Assembly: GCA_032622095.1 (NCBI GenBank)
Contig: CP136069.1
Coordinates: 9,628,036-9,692,035, forward strand
Source: Siphonodentalium dalli
Lineage: Eukaryota > Mollusca > Scaphopoda > Gadilida > Siphonodentaliidae
DNA length: 64,000 bases
Reading direction: 5' to 3'
The notes below the pieces were generated by a model that worked only from the letters and a program-made list of their open reading frames with translations, ran no database searches and was not told the origin of the DNA. The position numbers and the translations under genes are program-made. Positions 53,344-61,600 of the stretch are shown here, piece after piece. Each line of letters begins with the position of its first letter. The stretch's first letter is position 1.

Positions 53344-53775
53344 TTAACCCTTTGAGTGCCAGGTCGATTTTTGTATCAATCCATATACCCTGTGCCAATG
53401 CATTCTCTTATATATGCGAGTCGACCATAGGTCGCCTCGCATATATAAGAGAATGCATTGGCCTAACAATTTTTCATCATTTGTTATTATTTTTTACAAT
53501 TATTTACAATTTTAATAATTATTTTTTATATATTCTTTAACAATTTTATAATTTCACCCATACAGAGCCCCAGACAAACATGAGCAGACGACACTCTTCT
53601 ATATGCTTCCATGTATGTGTGGGGCTCCCTGCAGTGTTATTCATACATTTATTTTTTTATTTATTTTATTTTTACAATTTTTTACAATTTTAATAATTTA
53701 TTCGTATATTCTTTAACAGACTTATTTTGTAGGTTTAGGGCCGATGAGATCGGCCCCTGGCACTCAAAGGGTTAA
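53344..53775. mobile_element. piggyBac-like TTAA MITE, 432 bp
   Basis: TTAACCCTTTGAGTGCCA at the left and TGGCACTCAAAGGGTTAA at the right, with the TTAA duplicated, form a clean terminal inverted repeat with the target preference of piggyBac transposons. Inside are a 26-bp-arm hairpin (53,395-53,461), two AT-rich TTTTACAATTTTAATAATT-like stretches, and GGGCCGATGAGATCGGCCCC near the right end. No transposase. It sits inside an M1 element. Confidence 0.93.
53395..53461. repeat. Perfect 26-bp-arm hairpin
   Basis: CCAATGCATTCTC...GCGAG at 53,395-53,420 is matched exactly by its complement CTCGC...GAGAATGCATTGG at 53,436-53,461. The 15-base loop contains CGACC..GGTCG. It is the central structure of the 432-bp TTAA element; the longer element at 54,966 keeps only the left arm. 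Confidence 0.92.
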
Positions 53776-53902
53776 AGTTTGTGATGTTCACCCATTGGGC
53801 ACCTCGATTATGCATTTTATCTTCTGACTATAGATACTTCACATAAGATGAGGCCGAAGCAGAATGAAGTCCCCAGAGGGAGATTTTGGTGATGCACATC
53901 AG

Positions 53903-54367
53903 CCGTTTCTACTTCTTCCTTATAACCAAATACTAGTAATTCTGTCGTCTGCTTATATTACCTGAACATCCCTCCAAATGAATAATAGACCGTTCCAGTG
54001 TATACTTTAATAACTAAATGGGAGAATTGAGCTCCTCAAATTTGACATGAAAATACTGCTGGGTGGGAGCGTCTCAAATCTGACGAATCATGGCCCAAGT
54101 TTCATGTAATTTCTTAGGCATAATTCAATTAGTTTCATCTTGACGAGATCTCTCTCACTGTGACAAATCACACATACATTTATTGGAATCATTAAAGTTG
54201 CCATAGCTGGTTACTATCAGGCATATTGTTAATTTCATCAATAACTAATTTGATACCATTGCGAGGAAAAAAATGGGCTGGGTTTTTATGTTTGAATATG
54301 GAGTTGATAACTTGGGAGTGGTGGATGATCCCACATGAAGCGTGTCGTCATGAACACTTCCCTGTGC
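53903..54367. other. Unique intron sequence
   Basis: Nothing recognised: no exon-like frame with splice borders on the minus strand, no tandem repeat and no MITE end. Confidence 0.5.
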
Positions 54368-54374
54368 ATGAAAA

Positions 54375-54616
54375 CAAGCCTTGAAATAGGGTGTCTGTCA
54401 TTTGCAGAATGAGGTCCCCAGAGGGTAAATTTAGTGATGCTGCCCCGCATAGCGGGCTAGCATCACCAAATTCACCCTCTGGGAACCTCATTCTGCTGAG
54501 GTGTAAGCAGAATGAGGTCCCCATATGCTGAATTTGGTGATGCTAGCCCGCTATCACCAAATTCACCCTCTGGGGACCTCATTCTGCAAATGACAGACAC
54601 CCTATTTCAAGGCTTG
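54375..54616. mobile_element. MITE family M1, 242-bp copy with target duplication
   Basis: CAAGCCTTGAAATAGGGTG ... CACCCTATTTCAAGGCTTG with two complete foldback modules joined by TGAGGTGTAAGC, so the long linker is deleted. ATGAAAA precedes it (54,368-54,374) and recurs one base after its end (54,618-54,624), the same 7-plus-1 arrangement as at 47,341. Confidence 0.9.
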
Positions 54617-54673
54617 AATGAAAAACCAAAAGATACTACAATAATGATTCAACCTCGTATTGTTTTGTTACCA

Positions 54674-54845
54674 CAGTAATGCCCTAAATAATCGACTCCT
54701 TAACCACAGCAGAGTTATGGGTAATTTTTCAGGATTTAGTTGGAAACATGGCTTGTTGCCATTCATCGGAAAGCTCTGACTAAATCCTGAAAAGTTACCC
54801 ATAATTCTGCTGTGGTTAAGGAGTCGATTATTTAGGGCATTACTG
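54674..54845. mobile_element. MITE family M2, 172-bp copy with shortened right arm
   Basis: Left arm complete from CAGTAATGCCCTAAA to GGAAAGCTCT. The right arm then restarts at GACTAAATCCTG and lacks about 40 bp, ending TTAGGGCATTACTG. Right flank is TA, left flank CA, so the TA duplication is decayed. Confidence 0.85.
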
Positions 54846-54951
54846 TAACTAGTATGGAAACCAAACAAAAACAATTGTTTGACACTATTGACACTGATGT
54901 GTAATAAATACAAAACCGCATGAGATATGAAGGAGGTGAACTGTACCTCAC

Positions 54952-54965
54952 TTGTTTGTTGGGTC
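54952..54965 (-). CDS. RAPGEF1: Possible 3' end of the interrupted RAPGEF1 exon
   Basis: Fourteen bases between the TTAA element and a GTGAGG donor on the minus strand. If the element is removed with one TTAA copy, the frame of the 56.6-kb exon continues ...SCNLRPNKQ and ends in phase 0 at this donor, matching the phase-0 start of the REM exon at 52,523. A competing donor just before the element (CAG/GTCTGAG) would be phase 1 and would run into a stop in the REM exon. This is inference from phases and empty-site reading. Confidence 0.45.
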
Positions 54966-56310
54966 TTAACCCTTTCAGTGCAAAGTCCGATTATTGTATC
55001 AACCCATATACCCTGTGCCAATGCATTCTCTTATATATGCGAGTCGACCATATTCTTTAACAGACTTATTTTGTAGGTTTAGTGCCAGGGAATCTTACGT
55101 TTTTCATGGGCATCAAAATTATTACTATGAATAATTGGTGATAGTTTTGAGTTATAACATGCCCCTAAGGTTTTATCCAGTTTGTTTTTAAATTCGCTAT
55201 AGCATGCTTAAGCATACCCAAAACAAATTCAACCCAAAAACAATTTAAGGACTTTGCTAACCCAATTTTCCCCAAATTTGATGGAGTCAAAATAAAGGTT
55301 TATGTTCACTTTTGTTAGTAATCACAGTAACCAAACACATGAATGCAACATGTTAAGAGCATTATTAATGGTGGAATATGTTAGAAATACTAAATGTGAA
55401 ATTTATAGAGGTTTTTAAAATCTATTTTTTCGAACCCAAAATCAATAAACACAAAGTCCATATCAAAGAAAAAAATATGGCAATGTCTACTGAACACTGT
55501 GAAGAATGATGAACAATAAAATAATATTCATATTTATCAAGCATTCTTTGATAAAATTACTAAGAACCAATTGTTTACAAATCATTGAGTAAGTTACCTG
55601 ACATCGCTTATAGTGAGGTGGAAGTTAAATGTTAACATCTGTGGACAGTGGTGTGTTGTGAATCTCTTGACAAAAGAATTGTCTAATCCCCAATCTGATG
55701 TACCCCCATAGCCCAGAAACTAGGTCACCAATCATCCTGAGTCAGGATAAAGTACAACACTGGCTGGTCATAATCCCCATGAACCCCAACAGACTTGAGT
55801 GAACATTATCTTGACCCATCAAATTCAGTTCCCAAATAGCTTTGCTGACCAATGAAAGCTACCATTTGTAGACAACTGCTTCCAAGCCAAAAATCTTAAT
55901 AAAACTGAAGAAATGTGAGTATATCTTTATTGTTCATCATTCTTCACAGTGTTCAGTACACATACCCATATTTTTTTCTTAGATATGACCTTTGTGTTTG
56001 TTGATTTTGGGTTCGAAAAAATAAATTTTAAAAACTTCTATAACTTTCACATTTTGAATTTCTAACATAATCTACCATGAATTATACTCTTAAAATGTAG
56101 TATCCATGGGTATGGTTACTGTGATTAGTAATAAAAGTGAACATAAACCTTTATTTTGGACTCCATTAAATTTGGGGAAAATTGGGTTAGCAAAGTCCTT
56201 AACCCAAAACAATCTAAAAGAATTTTTTTATTTTTTATTTTTTTTAGGGCCGATTTTACAGACCGTAAATTAGGGCCGATCTCATCGGCCCCTGGCACTG
56301 AAAGGGTTAA
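54966..56310. mobile_element. piggyBac-like TTAA element, 1,345 bp, inside an exon
   Basis: TTAACCCTTTCAGTGC at the left and GCACTGAAAGGGTTAA at the right, TTAA on both sides. The outer parts (CCATATACCCTGTGCCAATG, CAGACTTATTTTGTAGGTTTAG, CCGATCTCATCGGCCCC) are shared with the 432-bp element at 53,344. The inside holds a long imperfect inverted repeat (arms about 55,248-55,521 and 55,926-56,202). No transposase ORF is visible. The insertion lies in open reading frame that I assign to a RAPGEF1 exon; read-through from that exon adds about 60 element-encoded codons and then a stop. Confidence 0.9.
55248..56202. repeat. Long inverted repeat, arms about 275 bp, spacer about 400 bp
   Basis: AAGGACTTTGCTAACCC, AACCTTTATTTTGACTCC-type, GAACCCAAAATCAATAAACA and GAAGAATGATGAACAATAAA segments of the left arm return as complements in reverse order in the right arm (for example TTTATTGTTCATCATTCTTC at 55,927 and GGGTTAGCAAAGTCCTT at 56,184). 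The arms differ at scattered positions. A transcript would fold into a long hairpin. Confidence 0.88.
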
Positions 56311-56623
56311 GTTACAACTCAGACCTGATGGCTCTCGTTGTTTCATTGCACCACAACAAACACATGTTATAAAGTTTATCACATTCACATGCGGTTCTGT
56401 ATTTATAACAATCACAGGTTTATTTTCAGCTAGATCTATAAAACTAGCCCTAAAACTCATAGGTTTATTTTTAATCAGTTGATCTGAAACATCAACATCG
56501 TCTAAAGCTTTCATCTCAACGAAGTCCGAATCATTGTCTCTCGGGAGTTCCTGTTTAGCTTCGGTTTTCTGTTCCACGACGGTGTTCTCCATCTGCACCG
56601 GCGCCGATGATCGCTTCCACTCA
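56311..56623 (-). CDS. RAPGEF1: Possible RAPGEF1 exon upstream of REM, interrupted by a TTAA element
   Basis: Minus-strand open frame bordered upstream by TCTTATTTTAG (exon start 56,623, one base then GAG TGG AAG) and downstream by the TTAA element. About 104 codons: an acidic, lysine-rich stretch (MENTVVEQKTEAKQELPRDN, residues about 11-30), then DDVDVSDQLIKNK, a more hydrophobic VNVINFITCVCCGAMKQ and ends SGLSCN. I cannot align it to a known domain. The assignment rests on strand, position, splice borders and the phase match with the REM exon. C3G proteins have poorly conserved linker sequence here. An alternative acceptor GGTGCAG at about 56,595 is possible. Its acceptor is repeated in the 125-bp minisatellite upstream. 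It could instead belong to an unrelated gene or be a pseudogene. Confidence 0.45.
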
Positions 56624-57135
56624 CTAAAATAAGATCATTGATAAGTAGTTATCCCATATGGATCCTCAAACGAATAGATGAATGTACTGATGAGTGTCGT
56701 CTGCTCACTGCTCTGTGGGGCTCACTGTGGGCTAACCCCTTCCACTCACTAAAATAAGATCATTGATAAGTAGTTATCCCATATGGATCCCCAAACGAAT
56801 AGATGAATGTACTGATGAGTGGCATCTGCTCACTGCTCTGTGGGGCTCACTGTGGGCTAACCCCTTCCACTCACTAAAATAAGATCATTGATAAGTAGTT
56901 ATCCCAAATGGATCCCCAAATGAATAGATGAATGTACTGATGAGTGTCGTCTGCTCACTGCTCTGTGGGGCTCACTGTGGGCTAATCACTTCCACTCACT
57001 AAAATAAGATCATTGATGAGCAGTTATCCCATATGGATCCCCAAACAAATAGATGAATGTACTGATGAGTGTCGTCTGCTCACTGCTATGTGGGGCTCAC
57101 TGTGGGTTAACCCCTTCCACTCACTAAAACAAGAT
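56614..57135 (-). repeat. 125-bp minisatellite carrying the exon's 3' splice site
   Basis: CTTCCACTCACTAAAAT starts at 56,614, 56,739, 56,864, 56,989 and 57,114 (last copy partial), an exact 125-bp period. On the minus strand each unit ends ATCTTATTTTAG/TGAGTGGAAG, the acceptor and first bases of the exon at 56,623. The unit also holds GAGTGTCGTCTGCTCA and TGTGGGGCTCACTG, whose complement resembles the GAGCCCCAGACAAACATGAG and CAGACGACACTCTTC part of the TTAA element at 53,344. Confidence 0.93.
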
Positions 57136-58223
57136 TAGAGGAAAATATATTTTAACCCTTTCTATCCTATAGCATCATGAGTAGTTATATCATAGGAAAT
57201 ATTCAGATAATTAGTTCAACAAACGACAATAGATCGGTAAAAAAAAAAAATTCTCCCCTTCCAATATACTCAAATTTCATATTGAAATTCAAACATCAAA
57301 TTAAACATCTGTCTTTTTAAAAAGCCGACGAAAATTTTAAAATATTTACGTCTCAGGATATCTCATTCATAATCAGTTACTGAATCGATGGGATTCCCTC
57401 CATTTAATTGGAGAGTGGCGAAGCAAGCACGTGATTTCATTGGTTTATGGCATAACATCACTTCACAGATAGAGGTCAATGACGTGTTGACAAGTTTCCC
57501 AATCATTGTCAAACTCAACTATTGTTGGAAAACTGAATACAGGCGATATATCCATAACTCATACATTTTACTCATCGCAATATAGGAGAAATCAGCTTCG
57601 AGTTTTTATCAGTCAACAATATGCGTGACTGATTAATCTTTCGCATCTTGTTGAATTTATAACTATTTCTAAATACTACGATTCTCACAAACATTTACTA
57701 CACATGGAATCCACTCCATATTTGGAAATGGTTTATTACGTCATGTTGGGAATGCCGCATCGTTAGGATTATCGTCGTCTTATTAAAGAGACTGATTAAT
57801 CATCTGAGGACTGGACTGTTTCCAGTCCTTGAAATTGGCCAATAAGCAATGTCATGGGAAACGCTTTGGCAACATTTGGAATTTAACATGCCACATCATT
57901 AAATTCACCTTGGAACATTTTTCCTAAGGGCTGTGTTTCTAACTGTGGAGTTTGAACAAGAAATGTGAACTGGGCCATTGGAATTGCTCCTTTTAATACA
58001 GAAAAAGATCAATATTAGTCGATGTCATTTGAAGTCAAAACAGGTACATATTACTTCAGTATAATATATATGCATAGACAAAACCAACGGTACATCAATT
58101 GATTTTCCAGCATTGGTATTATAATTCTGACACTGTTCTGCACATGAAAAGAATTTCGGGCTTTTCCAAATCCAGCGCAACTCAAATTAAACTTGGGTAC
58201 TACTAAAAATAGGCCTATATGTA
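57136..58223. other. Unique intron sequence
   Basis: About 1.1 kb without tandem repeats. A small inverted repeat GGACTGG ... CCAGTCC lies at about 57,810-57,830. I see no exon with acceptable borders on the minus strand; the 65-residue plus-strand ORF at 57,388 has no recognisable features. Confidence 0.5.
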
Positions 58224-58511
58224 CAGTAATGCCCTAAGTAATTGACTCCTTAACCACAGCAGAATTATGGGTAATTTTTCAGGATTTAGTTGGAAATATG
58301 GCTTGTTGCAATTCATCGGAAAGCTATCACTGAGCAGAATTATGGGTAACTTTTCAGGATTTAGTCGGAAATATGGCTTGTTGCCATTCATCGGAAAGCT
58401 ATCACTGACAGCTTTCAGATGAATGGCAACAAGCCATATTTCCGAGTAAATCCTGAAAAATTACACAAAATTCTGCTGTGGTTAAGGAGTCGATTACTTC
58501 GGGCATTACTG
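58224..58511. mobile_element. MITE family M2, 288-bp copy with duplicated arm segment
   Basis: CAGTAATGCCCTAAG ... CGGGCATTACTG flanked by TA on both sides. A 75-bp part of the left arm (from GCAGAATTATGGGTAA to GCTATCACTGA) is tandemly repeated at 58,259 and 58,334, accounting for the extra length over the 213-bp copies. Confidence 0.9.
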
Positions 58512-58663
58512 TAGGAATCCCAGGGTATCCAAGAAATGAAAGTGTCAATGACACTGTAGCTCAACTTGGAAAGGGAATAATTTAATGTATTACAGGCAAT
58601 GGAGCGATTAGGAATGTGGAAAGTTGAATGTCTAATACTAGTTTATAGACATGAAGAGAAAAG

Positions 58664-61600
58664 ATAAATCCAAGATGGCTGCTGGCGGCCATGTTTTCGG
58701 CCGAATGACGCCAAAATGAGTCGTTCCCATCTACATGTCATCGTTAACATCCATGACAAATTTTATGACGATCAGACTAAAGGTACGACCTGTAGCCCAT
58801 GCTAAAGAATTTAGTCATACAAAGAGTAAAATCCAAGATGGCTACTGGTGGCCATGTTTTTCGGCCGAATGACTCCAAAATGACTCGTTCCCATCTACAT
58901 GTGATTATTAACATTCTTGACAAATTTTATGATGATCAGACTAAAAGTAGGACCTGTAGCCCGCACTAAAAATTTAGTCATACAAAGAGTAAATCCAAGA
59001 TGGCTGCTGGCGGCCATATTTTTTTGCCGAATGACCCCAAAATGACTCGTTCCCATCTACATGTCAATATTATCATCCATGATAAATTTCATGATGATCA
59101 GACGAACAGTACGACCTGTGGCCCGTGCTAATGGATTAAATTTTGAAATCCAAGATGGCCGCTGGCGGCCATGTTTTTTGTCAGAATGACCCCAAAATGC
59201 CTCGTTCCCATTTACATTCCAATTTCAACAGCCATGACAAATTTTATGATGATCAGACTAAAGGTACGACCTGTAGCCCGTGCTAAAGGATTTAGTCATA
59301 CAAAGAGTAAAATACAAGATGGTTGCTGGCGGCCATGTTTTTTGGCCGAATGACCCCAAAATGACTCGTTCCCATCTCCATGTCATTATTAACATTCATG
59401 ACAAATTTTATGATGATCAGACTAAAGGTACAATCTGTAGCCCGTGCTAAAGGATTTAGTCATACAAAGAGTAAAATTCAAGATGGCTGCTGGCGACCAT
59501 GTTTTTTGGCCGATTTACCCCAAAATTACTCGTTCCCATCTACATGTCATTGTTAACAACCATGACAAATTTTATAATGATCAGACTAAAGGTAAGACCT
59601 GTAGCCGGTGCTAAAGAATTTAGTCATACAAAGAGTAAAATCCAAGATGGCTGCTGGCGGCCATGTTTTTTGGCCAAATAACCCCAAAATTACTCGTTCC
59701 CATCTACATGTCAATATTAACATCCATGACAAATTTCATGATGATCAGACAAACAGTACGAACTGTGGCCGGTGCTAATGGATTACATTTTTAAATGCAA
59801 GATGGCTGCTGGCGGCCATCTTTTTAGTCCGAATGACCCCAAAATGACTCGTTCCCATCTACATTCCAATTTGAACAGCCATGACAAATTTTATGATGAT
59901 CAGACTAAATGTACGACATGTAGCCCGTGCTAAAGGATTTAGTCATACAAAGAGTAAAATCCAAGATGGCTGCTGGCAGCCATGTTTTTTGACCGAATGA
60001 CCCCAAAATGACTCGTTCCCATCTACATGTCATTATTAACATTCATGACAAATTTTATGATGATCAGACTAAAGGTACGACCTGTAGCCCTTGCTAAATG
60101 ATTTAGTCATACAAAGAGTAAAATCCAAAATGGCTGCTGGCGACCATGTTTTTCGGCCGAATGACCCCAAAATTAGTCGTTCCCATCTACATGTCAATAT
60201 TATCATCCATGACAAATTTCATGATGATCAGACGAACTGTACGACCTGTGGCCCGTGCTAATGGATTAAATTTTGAAATCCAAGATGGCCGCTGGCGGCC
60301 ATGTTTTTTGTCCGAATGACCCCAAAATGCCTCGTTCCCATTTACATGTCAATATTAACATCCATGACAAATTTCATGATGATCAGACAAACAGTACGAA
60401 CTGTGGCCGGTGCTAATGGATTACATTTTTAAATGCAAGATGGCTGCTGGCGGCCATCTTTTTAGTCCGAATCACCCCAAAATGACTCGTTCCCATCTAC
60501 ATTCCAATTTGAACAGCCATGACAAATTTTATGATGATCAGACTAAATGTACGACCTGTAGCCCGTGCTAAAGGATTTAGTCATACAAAGAGTAACATCC
60601 AAGATGGCTGCTGGCAGCCATGTTTTTTGACCGAATAACTCCAAAATGACTCGTTCCCATCTACATGTGATTATTAACATTCATGACAAATTTTATGATG
60701 ATCAGACTAAAGGTACGACCTGTAGCCCTTGCTAAATGATTTAGTCATACAAAGAGTAAAATCCAAAATGGCTGCTGGCGACCATGTTTTTCGGCCGAAT
60801 GACCCCAAAATTAGTCGTTCCCATCTACATGTCAATATTATCATCCATGACAAATTTCATGATGATCAGACGAACTGTACGACCTGTGGCCCGTGCTAAT
60901 GGATTAAATTTTGAAATCCAAGATGGCCGCTGGCGGCCATGTTTTTTGTCCGAATGACCCCAAAATGCCTCGTTCCCATTTACATGTCAATATTAACATC
61001 CATGACAAATTTCATGATGATCAGACAAACAGTACGAACTGTGGCCGGTGCTAATGGATTACATTTTTAAATGCAAGATGGCTGCTGGCGGCCATCTTTT
61101 TAGTCCGAATCACCCCAAAATGACTCGTTCCCATCTACATTCCAATTTGAACAGCCATGACAAATTTTATGATGATCAGACTAAATGTACGACCTGTAGC
61201 CCGTGCTAAAGGATTTAGTCATACAAAGAGTAACATCCAAGATGGCTGCTGGCAGCCATGTTTTTTGACCGAATAACTCCAAAATGACTCGTTCCCATCT
61301 ACATGTGATTATTAACATTCATGACAAATTTTATGATGATCAGACTAAAGGTACGACCTGTAGCCCTTGCTAAAGGATTTAGTCATACAAAGAGTAAAAT
61401 CCAAAATGGCTGCTGGCGACCATGTTTTTCGGCCGAATGACCCCAAAATTACTCGTTCCCATCTACATGTCAATATTATCATCCATGACAACTTTCATGA
61501 TGATCAGACAAACAGTACGACCTGTGGCCCGTGCTGATGGATTAAATTTTGAAATCCAAGATGGCCACTGGCGGCCATGTTTTTTGTCAGAATGACCCCA

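Larger units (their letters stand above)
53175..53902. mobile_element. MITE family M1, long copy split by a TTAA element
   Basis: 53,175-53,343 holds the start (CTGGATATAGTGTGTCTGG), the first foldback module and the linker to TTGAAGTTCCCCAG. The sequence resumes at 53,776 with AGTTTGTGATGTTCACCCA, GGGCACCTCGATTATGC and a decayed second module (GCAGAATGAAGTCCCC). The host site AGTTAAAGTT is intact in the copy at 49,743, so the order of insertion is clear. Confidence 0.85.

Noticed and set aside
56156-56482. 108-residue plus-strand ORF
   Set aside because: It is antisense to the minus-strand exon and crosses the TTAA element; its first third is the element's T-rich edge.
57150-57170. TTAACCCTTTCTATCC as the end of another TTAA element
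   Set aside because: No matching right end or TTAA duplication found nearby; left as unique intron.
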